This document shows, piece after piece, positions 1 through 9,325 of a DNA stretch of 64,000 nt; within the stretch, counting starts at the first letter, position 1, and every line of letters begins with the position of its first letter. The translations under genes and the position numbers were made by a program. Below the pieces are notes generated by a model that was not told the DNA's origin, did not search any database, and saw only the letters and a program-made list of their open reading frames with translations. Source of the stretch: Theileria orientalis strain Shintoku (taxonomy: Eukaryota > Apicomplexa > Aconoidasida > Piroplasmida > Theileriidae); the NCBI RefSeq assembly GCF_000740895.1, contig NC_025263.1, positions 558,001 through 622,000 on the forward strand, given 5' to 3'.

Positions 1-1396
1 TTTTGGACATTTTGTGGTTCGGTCTGAACTTGGGGATGATGTATCCGAGGCTGACCCTCGTATCATTATATCCCACTGACAGCTTCGAGAAGATGTAACG
101 CATAAAGAGTGCTAAGATTGCGTGGAAGGTAATAAGGCTGTTATCCCCCAACTCTACTTCTTGTCCTGTCGAATCTCGGGATCCGGATTCATCTGTAATT
201 CTTTCGGGTTTTACGACCTTTGCTACGCCTCCAAAGCTTAGTGGATCCAAAAACCCATTACCGAAAACCACACCTAGTGTGATAATCATTACTCGTGCTC
301 GTGAGTTTGCAATTCTTCGTGCTAATGGGTTTCGTGTGTGAATTGCCAGCATTGAATAGGCAAATATTACACCCATAGGAATTGCGAGTAGCCAGAACAC
401 GTTGTACGTGCCTGTCCACTTTTTAAATAAATCGAGTGACTCCAAGACGAACAAAATTATTGGACCGATAAGGTTTGCCACTGGCACCAACATGTTGATG
501 ATGTGGCACTTGTCCCTGTGAAGTACGGCGTATGGCAACACTCCTGGGAACAAGAAGTCCTTAAACATGGAACCGGCGAAGAACATCATGAATGGTGAGA
601 ATGCGTCGAAGAAGGTCGTAATGAAACCTTTCGTTTTCGGCTGAGAAATGGTTTGATGTTCATATGACGCTGACGGAGCTTCTTGTGATGTGGTATTTGC
701 CGTCAGGGCCGGAACATCATTGCAGGTCTCAGATTCGTGATAGTAGATCCATGATGTAAACGCTGCGGTTGTTAAAATCACTCCGATCCAACATTGCAAT
801 TTGATCATCAGCAGTGGTCGTGAATAAAACATAAAATCTAGAATCACTTGTATTGATAAAATAAAGAATCTAGATGCGTTCGCGGCCAGCGCCACTGCCA
901 GTGAGTGCTCTGGGACGATCGCAAGCACTGACGCGTGGAAGTAGCCGAAGAAGAACGACTCTATACTCAGTATGACGTATACATGGTATCCTAGATGCGA
1001 TGAAAAATATAAGAAAATCAATAAAAACAACCGAACAAATAAAACGGCTCCAAAACACGTCATACTGATCCATTTGCGATATTTAATATGCTTCGGTACT
1101 GGATTTTTATGTCCGGTACCAACTTCGCCTCCAGGATCAGGGCCCGGATCAGGATCCGGATCTATAAGCTTCGAAATCTGGGAAACAATGTATTCTGTTA
1201 AAGTACCCGCAGCTATCAGCAAGCATCTGAAACTAAACAATTTACTAAAGTAAATACTAATGTTGTTTAGTGGTATGTTGAACGCGACCGAGAAGTGAGC
1301 CGACGTGACGTCGATTTGGTGCATAATCAGATGCGATGAGAGTGAAACAAACGCTGCGATAACTTTACAGTGCTTCCCGGGACTGCTTGTACCCAT
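1..1396 (-). CDS. Tpr/Tar-like multispanning membrane protein, paralogue 1 (3' end outside window)
   Basis: An open frame runs on the minus strand from an ATG at 1396-1394 to the window edge without a stop (465 codons). It is partial: about 33 C-terminal codons are missing by comparison with its closest relative at 25796-27322. Residues about 1-210 and 270-460 form two blocks of hydrophobic segments split by a hydrophilic loop rich in T/S/A. Family marks are visible: IDVTSAHFSVAFNIP near the start, FPGVLPYAVLHRDKCHIINM in the middle, and FSKLSVGYNDTRVSLGY followed by KFRPNHKMSK at the cut end. A DPDPDPGPDPGG run lies near residue 95 in an extracytoplasmic or cytoplasmic loop. It is the last minus-strand member of the array and its transcription runs off the left edge. 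Family membership is secure; a transport role is inference only. Confidence 0.85.
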   Translation of the reverse strand, partial: MGTSSPGKHCKVIAAFVSLSSHLIMHQIDVTSAHFSVAFNIPLNNISIYFSKLFSFRCLLIAAGTLTEYIVSQISKLIDPDPDPGPDPGGEVGTGHKNPVPKHIKYRKWISMTCFGAVLFVRLFLLIFLYFSSHLGYHVYVILSIESFFFGYFHASVLAIVPEHSLAVALAANASRFFILSIQVILDFMFYSRPLLMIKLQCWIGVILTTAAFTSWIYYHESETCNDVPALTANTTSQEAPSASYEHQTISQPKTKGFITTFFDAFSPFMMFFAGSMFKDFLFPGVLPYAVLHRDKCHIINMLVPVANLIGPIILFVLESLDLFKKWTGTYNVFWLLAIPMGVIFAYSMLAIHTRNPLARRIANSRARVMIITLGVVFGNGFLDPLSFGGVAKVVKPERITDESGSRDSTGQEVELGDNSLITFHAILALFMRYIFSKLSVGYNDTRVSLGYIIPKFRPNHKMSK

Positions 1397-2445
1397 TTTA
1401 GCTCTGTATTTGCGTTCGTTTCGGTTCTAATGCCCTGTTTAGGCTTAGTTAGACAATGACTGACATTTACTCACATATAACATTATATATTTATGAGTTA
1501 AAGACTTTAACTATAATACAGATCCTATAATAAATATTTAAAACACAAATCATTACATTAAAGAGCTCTCCGAGGCCCTGGAAGCGTCAGATTCCTTAGG
1601 TGGGGCATCGACTTGAATCCTGAAACGATTTAGAAGTTATTTTTTATAGATAAATACCCGACCTTCTTGGTTTCGTTTTGTTAAGGATGTTTTATCGAGA
1701 TTCCTTATTATAATTATTTTTTGATATCATAACAATTGACCCTGTTCTTATGTGCACAACGTTTTAGAGGTCAATGATTTATTGTGATAAACTAGTCGCC
1801 TAATATGCGATACATTTAGATCATTTGGAGAAATTTATGTTATTTAGTTTGTACCAAATTAGAAGATTCCCTTTACCCTTTTCCAACCGCCGATAGTCAA
1901 ATTTGAGGTTGATTAAGTTCTCTATAAATAGAGTAAAACCTTTCGTTTTTGGTAAAGTAACCCTCTACTATCTTACACAACATTCTTGCTTCAGTTATTT
2001 TGTATTTTTGGCTTTTTATTGAAGTTTCGTTGTTTATTGTGTCATAATTCATTACTCTGGCCTTTCTGTTATTTAATAATATTTATATCTTCCATATCTT
2101 CTGTATTTCTAAAATTGACCTCAATTTTATTTTATTTAGACATAATTTTACCGAGGACATTAGTTTGGCTGCTCTTGGCAGGTGTTGAGTAATCGTATAT
2201 TATTAAATAAGCAAGCCCCTTGTGATGTGCTTAAATTGAGTTGAACCCCTGTAAAAATAAAATCGGCTCGATATTCACTGTAACGACAATCCTTAGTTTT
2301 CGTATACTGTACAATATTCCAAAATTTTAAAAGAAGCGCACATATACTTATCTTTTGTCAAGGATTATAAAATTGGCATCATTAGAACTGTGAATTTAAT
2401 GAATTAACTAACTTTAAGGTAAATATATGATGTAAAAGGACTAAA
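1397..2445. other. intergenic region with one GC-rich, exon-like patch
   Basis: AT-rich spacer between paralogues 1 and 2. No gene is supported. At about 1555-1615 a GC-rich patch stands out. On the minus strand it reads as an open frame of about 20 codons ending in TAA, preceded by a pyrimidine-rich AG acceptor (complement of 1614-1627). No matching upstream exon was found, so it may be a relic exon. Confidence 0.4.
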
Positions 2446-5289
2446 TTATAAGTAGCGCCATAAATTAGTTACAGTGTCGGCTAAAAGCTCCTTGAATGAT
2501 GATTTAAAGCCAGCTTTCAGCCACAAAAGAAGGCATGAGCTGCCAGGATTCTGTTGAATGGGAAGGTTCGGGAATCGGAACCCCAAATTCACCTTAGCCT
2601 CAGTTTTTATGGCCAGTTTGCAAACAAAGAAACGGAAAATTATGGCTCCCAAGTGATAGGTGAGGAGGTACGGCACGTTGCCGAGGACGTCGCCAGACTG
2701 ATAGTGGACGTAATTGGCAACGCAAACGTAGCTCAGCTGCTTCAAAATAGAGCCCAAAACCAATAAGGATACAGTTACCAATAAAACTTTGGACTCTGAA
2801 CTGAAGAAGGCCCTTATGCTCAGAAAGTTGGTGTTCAGGGCAGTGATTGCGCCCACTAAGGTGACCACAAGAGGCCCAGCCATTATCCAGAAAATGTTGT
2901 AGGTTTTGTGCCAACTTCGGAATTCGACGGCGAGTCGATCTATGATTAATACGAGAATTGAACCGTAAATTTCAATGACTGCAGCCAGCAGAATCATGTC
3001 GTTCTTGTAGATTTGCATAAAGGTAAAGGGCAAAATTGCCGGAAATAAAAAGTCCTTTATCAGCGAAGCCACGAAGAACATGAGAAGAGGAGAAATGACC
3101 TCAGACTTGTTCTTTGCGAAAATCGTCCTCATCTCCTCCTTGGTTTTTAACAGCTTGACTGTGTCTTTCTTCTGGACGAAGTGTATGTGTTTTAGGGCGT
3201 TGAACAGAACGTTCTGATCGTACCTCAAATTGTCCGTGAGGCCCCTGTATACTTCATTGAACCTGCTGTCCATTTGAATCACCTTAGTCTCACAGTCGTG
3301 AATCGACTCGAGGCATTTGATTTTATCTTCCTCTTTCACACCGTCAAAGCTCTTGACTACGTTATAGGTTTTTACAATACTATCAGCCAAACCCCCAAGA
3401 TCAATGACAATGCGATCCAGCTTCAAATCTAGCCTATCAGTTTTAAAAGTGGGTCTTATGAATACAGGTTTAAGCATAGACTTAGTCGACTTTGGTTTTT
3501 TAACAGTAGTACCAGGATTTGAGGTTCCCGTCGCTTGAGTAGACCCAGATTCTGGACTTACTGCTATAGTTCCTTTTGGACCGGAAGTTGAGGTCCTTTC
3601 AGTTGGAGTTGAGGATCTTACAGTTGCTGTTGTGCTTAATTCAGATATAGTAGAAGGCAATTCAGATCCAGCTGCAATTGATTCAGTTCCTATCAAAGAC
3701 GATTCAGTCTCTGTAATAGCTTTTTCAGTTTCTGCTATAGTTGGTTCGCTTGATTGTGTAGATTTTGCTGTCGTTGTACCTTCAGTGGTTGTACCTTCAG
3801 TGATTGTACCTTCAGTGATTGTAGCTTTGGTTGTACCTTCAGTGATTGTAGTTTCAGTGGTTAGTGTTTCCTCATTCTTAGGTGAATTGGTGACAATTTT
3901 GACTTCTTGACCTGAACCATGGTCAGTTGGTTCAGTTCCACTTCCTGACACTTGAAGATCAACTTCAGTCGGAGTTACGCCACTTAGTTCATCATCGTAT
4001 GCAGACCCACTTTCGCCACTGTATGCCTCGGTTGTTTGTGCTGGAGTAGTTTTAAGATCAAACGAACTAAGTTGCGGAGGCATCAAACCACTCTTCGGCC
4101 CCTGTGGCGTTGGCCTTGGACTGGCTGAGCCAAGTGCCTTTGCAGGCGCAGCGGCTAGCTTAGGTGTTCCCTGTAAAGAGTAGTCATAATTAATAGGTGA
4201 CCTGAATTTGAACATGAAATTGTTCTTAGCAGAGTCTAAATGTGTTTTCATTCCGTCCCAGCTCTTTTTAACAATCTTGAATCGTGTCAGCTGCTGGAAC
4301 GTCTTAGTTTTTACAGAAACCTTTATATCATAAAGGCTTTTGTCTCTGAGTTGATTAGTAAACTCAATATAGTATAAAAGTTCCTTTACCTTATCTTTTA
4401 ACTCCTTTAGTATCGAATCCATGATTTCGGTCTCATTTGTTATCCCCTTCAGGTTTTTAAGTTTTTTCACATCCCCAAATAAACCTGAGACATCCTGGTC
4501 GAGAGTTTTCAACAGTGAGGTGTAATAATAAACGTAGCTTGGATTCCTTTTAATGTCCATCATAATTAACTCGAAGGTGTCCACACACGATTTGATCTTA
4601 TCAATGGTTTCTTTATAGGATGGAGTGAATTTATGATTGGAATCATAGAAGTAATGAGCCCCTAAATATACACAAGAAATGGCTAAAGATATCCATCCAT
4701 GAACCTTGAACATCACCAGGGGTCTTCTTCGAAAAAGGTAATTGATTGGCCTCTGAAGAAAAAAGGCAAACGAAACAGAAATTGAAGTACTTAACAGTGC
4801 AATGGCCATAAACTGTGTAACGAGCCCCAAAAACGAAGTAAGAAAAAACCCAGTACAAAAGGCATCAAAATTAAAAAGGACGTACATCTTCGATAGGGAT
4901 ATATCCGAGTAGATGAAAAACATGTTTAACATTCGCATAGAAAACAAAAGCCCGCATCCAAGCATAGTATAATTGTATATTTGTGAAGGGAAGCTTACTA
5001 CTATCACATACTGTAGTAACGAACCGAATATCATGGAGATGGATTTGCTAGAAAATAGCTTCGAGAGAAATATGCCCAGGTTGTGAACAGGTATATCGTA
5101 CATGTAGAAAAATTGGGGAACTAGAGCATCAATCTGGTTCATAAACAAGTAAGTGGCGAATATAACAAAGCCAACCACCAGTTCAATGAATGCCTCCTTC
5201 CCGTTATAATAATCAAGTAAAGATTCTTGGTCTTCGTCCATTTTATCTTTAGAGCTTGAAACCTGGCTGCTTCTATACTTGTGATTCAT
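2446..5289 (-). CDS. Tpr-like membrane protein with 500-residue hydrophilic insert, paralogue 2
   Basis: Single-exon frame of 947 residues from an ATG at 5289, nearly twice the family length. Residues about 30-210 and 735-905 are two hydrophobic blocks that correspond to the two halves of the other paralogues: IPVHNLGIFLSKLFSSKS at the start matches the IPxxNxGIYxxKL motif, and KDFLFPAILPF matches the mid-protein KDFLxPGxLPY motif. Between them lies a long hydrophilic stretch. It has Lys/Glu/Leu-rich, probably helical or coiled-coil parts (about 215-340 and 610-730) flanking a Ser/Thr/Pro/Glu-rich segment with TEGT repeats (about 470-530). The C-terminus NLWRYL keeps the family's final Y-L. 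The usual SVGYN motif is replaced by AIKTEAKVNLGF, and the SRHxAVAF motif is lost. This is the most diverged member. Confidence 0.75.
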   Translation of the reverse strand: MNHKYRSSQVSSSKDKMDEDQESLLDYYNGKEAFIELVVGFVIFATYLFMNQIDALVPQFFYMYDIPVHNLGIFLSKLFSSKSISMIFGSLLQYVIVVSFPSQIYNYTMLGCGLLFSMRMLNMFFIYSDISLSKMYVLFNFDAFCTGFFLTSFLGLVTQFMAIALLSTSISVSFAFFLQRPINYLFRRRPLVMFKVHGWISLAISCVYLGAHYFYDSNHKFTPSYKETIDKIKSCVDTFELIMMDIKRNPSYVYYYTSLLKTLDQDVSGLFGDVKKLKNLKGITNETEIMDSILKELKDKVKELLYYIEFTNQLRDKSLYDIKVSVKTKTFQQLTRFKIVKKSWDGMKTHLDSAKNNFMFKFRSPINYDYSLQGTPKLAAAPAKALGSASPRPTPQGPKSGLMPPQLSSFDLKTTPAQTTEAYSGESGSAYDDELSGVTPTEVDLQVSGSGTEPTDHGSGQEVKIVTNSPKNEETLTTETTITEGTTKATITEGTITEGTTTEGTTTAKSTQSSEPTIAETEKAITETESSLIGTESIAAGSELPSTISELSTTATVRSSTPTERTSTSGPKGTIAVSPESGSTQATGTSNPGTTVKKPKSTKSMLKPVFIRPTFKTDRLDLKLDRIVIDLGGLADSIVKTYNVVKSFDGVKEEDKIKCLESIHDCETKVIQMDSRFNEVYRGLTDNLRYDQNVLFNALKHIHFVQKKDTVKLLKTKEEMRTIFAKNKSEVISPLLMFFVASLIKDFLFPAILPFTFMQIYKNDMILLAAVIEIYGSILVLIIDRLAVEFRSWHKTYNIFWIMAGPLVVTLVGAITALNTNFLSIRAFFSSESKVLLVTVSLLVLGSILKQLSYVCVANYVHYQSGDVLGNVPYLLTYHLGAIIFRFFVCKLAIKTEAKVNLGFRFPNLPIQQNPGSSCLLLWLKAGFKSSFKELLADTVTNLWRYL
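3762..3870. repeat. degenerate 12-18 bp repeats encoding Thr-Glu-Gly-Thr units
   Basis: Tandem units resembling ttcagtgattgtacc (plus strand) recur about six times inside the insert of paralogue 2. On the coding strand they give TEGTT/TEGTI units. The frame is kept throughout. Confidence 0.8.
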
Positions 5290-6490
5290 TTAAATTACAA
5301 TAGATCTGAAAAAAATGAAATGTGAAAACATAATTCATCAATTTACTATAGAAAAGAGGTTGATCAAATACAAGTAAAACGTAAACACAGTAGTAAATTA
5401 ACTAGAAAATATTGGATCTTTTTCTATACACTTGATAGGTTATAAATAAGACGCAATTTAATAAAATTAATAACGTTAAAAGGCTCATTTTAGAATTGAG
5501 ATGGGGGTCCAGATGTGTATCAATAAAGATACTACTACGTACTTTATTTTACTTTTTTTATCAAGAAAGAAAGGGATCTGGCCTATTACTTCTTGATCTT
5601 ACAGTTTCTTTGATCACTGACTTGTTTGCTTATGCTATTAGCCCTTTGGAAAATTTGTTCATTATCACAAAGCAAATAAGACATGCTTTTACATTACGAT
5701 TCAGGTCGCCTGGTATCCTTTAACCATAGAGTTTATTGTTTTTGATGCATTCCAATGCAACGCGAGAACTGTGAATCGTCCTTAAATATTAGTACCACAG
5801 TGTTGATCAAAACTGTGATATAACATCAATTGAGTATTCCAGTTAACAGTACACACACCGCCATACAAACCCTGGAATTTTTTAAAGACTATTGTGTTTT
5901 TATAATTTAGGTTTGATATTTGGCTTTAAAAATCCAAAAAACTGAAAAATAAAACGCAAACGACGATGTTTTATAAAATGACAATTATGTACACTTAAAT
6001 CAAATTTTTTCCTATTAAAATAGTTTTTGTTTAAAAATATTGGTGAGAAATATTAGAATAAATACATTTTATAAAATATAGAATACACAGTTTTGTTGTC
6101 AGAAATCGTTTTTCTGGTGAGTAGTGAAACCCCTTTCCTCCACAGATCTCACTTTTACATTTTAAATATGAATTGATTTATAATATAAAATATTGTCTTT
6201 TTTTATAAAAAATATAATTTTTAGTTTTGTTTGAATTAATTGTGTTGGTTGTTGATATGCTTTGTACCCTGTTGAAAACTTATACATTTATCTACCCTTA
6301 TATTATTTTTGATTTTATACTATTAACTCATGTATAACACAGTTTTATGGGTTTTTCAATTTTTCAGGGAGAATGTAGTTAACACACGGTACCTGTGAAT
6401 ACAATTGTGTATGAATTTAGATATTTAATGTAAATATAAATTTTAGGAAATTTATACAAAATTTATAATATCCATTGTGTGTAACAGATA
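5290..6490. other. intergenic region, AT-rich, no gene seen
   Basis: 1.2 kb between paralogues 2 and 3, made of AT-rich sequence with homopolymer runs. A 75-codon frame at 5496-5723 has no family features and is not called. The region should contain the promoter of paralogue 2 and the 3' end of paralogue 3. Confidence 0.4.
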
Positions 6491-6670
6491 TTACAAATAT
6501 TTTTCTATGTCCATTCTCAGGTCACTGATTGTATCTTTAACTGCTCTTCCGAATGTGTTTCTAATGAAATACCAAGCCAGATTATGTTTGCTCATTTTAT
6601 GATTTGGTCTGAACTTAGGGAGATGATATCCTAAACTGACTCTTGTGTCGTTGTACCCTACCGATAGTTT
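6491..6670. repeat. 180-bp block identical to 9146-9325
   Basis: The 3' end of paralogue 3, from its stop codon inward, is identical base for base by eye to the 3' end of paralogue 4 (constant offset 2655). Identity stops abruptly on both sides. This fits a recent gene-conversion tract. Confidence 0.9.
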
Positions 6671-8041
6671 GTCATAAGTAAATATGCAAGTAATCGCAAC
6701 AATGTTTTGGAGAGTAATGACGCCCAAACTCGCTTCATCTCCCGCCTTGTAAACATAGTTGGATACTCCAACGAAGCTTAGAGAGTCCATAATTGTGAAA
6801 CAGTAGATTAAAACGATTGTAGCAATCATCACCCTCCACTTTGAGTTTATAAACAACTTTGCGAAGCGATTGCGAGAGTGAATCGACATGAGAGTCAGGA
6901 TAAAAATTGAGAGCTGGGGAAGTGCGAGTAGCCAGAATGCATCTTTAGCCGGATACCATACCGTTCTGAACCTCTCGTTGTATTCGCAGGGTATAAATAC
7001 CGACAACGAACCCAGTATGAAGAAGAGCGGTATGATGAGGTTTATGAGATGCGCCTTGTCTCTTTCTAACAGTGCGTAGGGAATCAGACCTGGACACAGG
7101 AAGAACTTGAAGGCGGCCGCGACCACGAACATCATGAATGGTGAGAATGCCCTTCCTAGGTGACCCCAAAATCCTATGTTGCTAACCCCGTTATCTTGTG
7201 TTGGGGTAGCCTGAAGTGATGAGGATGATTGTTGACCTTGGGTTTGTGAATTTGCCAGTTCGTCTGCCGGTTGTTTGTCGGTCTCGTCTGTGCTCACATA
7301 TTTAAAACTGAACAGAAAGAGGTACCACAGCAACAATCCCATTGTGGTGATTATTGAGGTTAGTATTGCCATGACCTTCACGTTCAACATGGGATTGTTG
7401 AAGAGGAAGAAGTCGATGATCTTCTGCGATAGAAACACAAACATTCCCGACGCGAACACTGACAGGTTGGTTGACGTTGAGTACTCAGGCACCAGTGAGA
7501 AGAAGGCCATCTGAAATAGCCCGTGGAAAAACGCTTCCAGGTTTAAAGTCTGGTAGGCTCGGAGTGATGTTTTCTTACATCTGTAAAGGACGAAAACGTA
7601 TCCGATTCTAGTCAGCGTTATCAGGAGGATCGAGATGCAACTGAAAACCTTTCGACCGTACTTGTTGGAGCCACTGGCCAAATAGATGATATATTCGACC
7701 AAAGACCCAACTGACATGAGGACAACCCTGACGCTCGAGAGCTTATCCAGATATATTCCGATATTGTGCGGTGGGATGTTGAACGCCACTGCAAAGTGCC
7801 TTGAATTTACATCTATCTGGTGAATTATGATGTAAACGTTTAAAAAGACAAACATGACGATGAGCGACGGTATCAATCTGCCTGGCTTGTCTCTCCCACG
7901 AGAATCCTTGTCCCTATACTCTTTTGCTACTCTAGTTTTCTTTATCACCCTGACTGGCTGGCGAGCTTCTTTCTGTTTTTCTGGATCAGAACAACTTGAC
8001 TCATCACCATCCTTCGGTTTGTAAAATATGCAAACTACCAT
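6491..8041 (-). CDS. Tpr/Tar-like multispanning membrane protein, paralogue 3
   Basis: Single exon, 516 residues, ATG at 8041. The basic hydrophilic N-terminus (about 50 residues) is followed by about six hydrophobic segments, a polar Gln/Ser-rich loop (about 255-290), and about six more segments. Motifs seen: [20 protein letters not shown] (about 78-97), CPGLIPYALLERDKAHLINL (about 320-340), KLSVGYNDTRVSLGYHLPKF (about 455-475), and the terminal DLRMDIEKYL. The last 60 residues are identical, at DNA level too, to those of paralogue 4. There is no N-terminal signal peptide; the first membrane segment would act as signal anchor. Upstream the sequence TTGCGAT occurs three times within about 150 bp. 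Function is unknown; the 6+6 layout with a central loop suggests, but does not show, a transporter. Confidence 0.85.
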   Translation of the reverse strand: MVVCIFYKPKDGDESSCSDPEKQKEARQPVRVIKKTRVAKEYRDKDSRGRDKPGRLIPSLIVMFVFLNVYIIIHQIDVNSRHFAVAFNIPPHNIGIYLDKLSSVRVVLMSVGSLVEYIIYLASGSNKYGRKVFSCISILLITLTRIGYVFVLYRCKKTSLRAYQTLNLEAFFHGLFQMAFFSLVPEYSTSTNLSVFASGMFVFLSQKIIDFFLFNNPMLNVKVMAILTSIITTMGLLLWYLFLFSFKYVSTDETDKQPADELANSQTQGQQSSSSLQATPTQDNGVSNIGFWGHLGRAFSPFMMFVVAAAFKFFLCPGLIPYALLERDKAHLINLIIPLFFILGSLSVFIPCEYNERFRTVWYPAKDAFWLLALPQLSIFILTLMSIHSRNRFAKLFINSKWRVMIATIVLIYCFTIMDSLSFVGVSNYVYKAGDEASLGVITLQNIVAITCIFTYDKLSVGYNDTRVSLGYHLPKFRPNHKMSKHNLAWYFIRNTFGRAVKDTISDLRMDIEKYL

Positions 8042-9145
8042 TCTAGAGTTGTTAGGACGAAGGTATTTTACAAATCATCTTTATAATAATTTGCGATTTT
8101 TGCGATTAAGTCCAGAAGTTATAAATTAAATCAAAAACGCATCGTGATATACGAAACGGGTGTCATTTAAAATTGCGATTATTGTACTATTTAAATCTTT
8201 GTGCTACATTTGTGCTACAGTCTCTTTTTCGACTGAGTTTTCTCAGGCAGCGTTTGTGCCAACTATTAAAATAGTTATATTTACAGGCTATAAAACTACA
8301 AAACCGACCTTTAAAACCATATATACACAAAAATAATTGTGTAAATATAAAGTCAAAACATTTTAAATGTGTGATATCGGTTAATTTATATGGTCTTAAT
8401 GGATTTTAAAACATAGAGATAAGTTTTATGGGATATAATACTTAAAATTAAAGATTGATGTTATGACAAAAATAAAAGTTCAAATTAAAAATTCTATGGT
8501 ACAAAGAATTATATATTGATTTCATAGAGCAACCTACAAATATTTAAACACAATATATGGTCAAATTACAACTCTTTGATCCATATTCTGTACAAAACAA
8601 CGTTACAGTTGCCAAATGTTTGATTGCCTCTTCAATTCAATATACAATTGAAAAAAACTGCCTTTGTTTCAATAAATCGATCAAAATATAATACAAAAAT
8701 TCATTTTAAAAATTATATTTAAAATATTTAATTGTTATTATATTTTTTGCCAAATTGTGATGCCGACCAACTCAATGACAATTATACACAATTTAAATTA
8801 TTTATTTTTATTTTGTATTTTTTTCAACAATTTTGTTCATTTGTTATTTTTTATTTGTTCTTTAAATACTTAATTATTCACTAATACCTTTGTTTCACTC
8901 GTTTTTGTTTGATTTTTTGTTGAGTTAGGATTCTTTGATTACTTATTTAGATAGGGTTTTATTTTTGATTTTTCTACTTATTATTTATTTAAAGATTATG
9001 CTGATATTTTTTAAATTTTTTATTTTTATTTAAAATTATATAAAATAGATTATATGTTATACATGGTTTAGTTTTTTTGTCAACTCCTTAGTTTACAGTT
9101 AAATTTTAATAAATAATAAATTTGCAAATTGATAATAAAATTATT
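8042..9145. other. intergenic region upstream of paralogue 3, AT-rich
   Basis: No gene seen. It holds repeated TTGCGAT motifs (about 8091-8107 and 8174-8180) and a direct repeat of tttgtgctaca (about 8199-8220), all within 200 bp upstream of the paralogue 3 ATG and thus possibly promoter elements. The rest is AT-rich with long T tracts. Confidence 0.4.
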
Positions 9146-9325
9146 TTACAAATATTTTTCTATGTCCATTCTCAGGTCACTGATTGTATCTTTAACTGCT
9201 CTTCCGAATGTGTTTCTAATGAAATACCAAGCCAGATTATGTTTGCTCATTTTATGATTTGGTCTGAACTTAGGGAGATGATATCCTAAACTGACTCTTG
9301 TGTCGTTGTACCCTACCGATAGTTT
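9146..9325. repeat. 180-bp block identical to 6491-6670
   Basis: Partner copy of the identical 3' block in paralogue 3. It begins exactly at the stop codon and extends 180 bp into the coding region. Confidence 0.9.
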
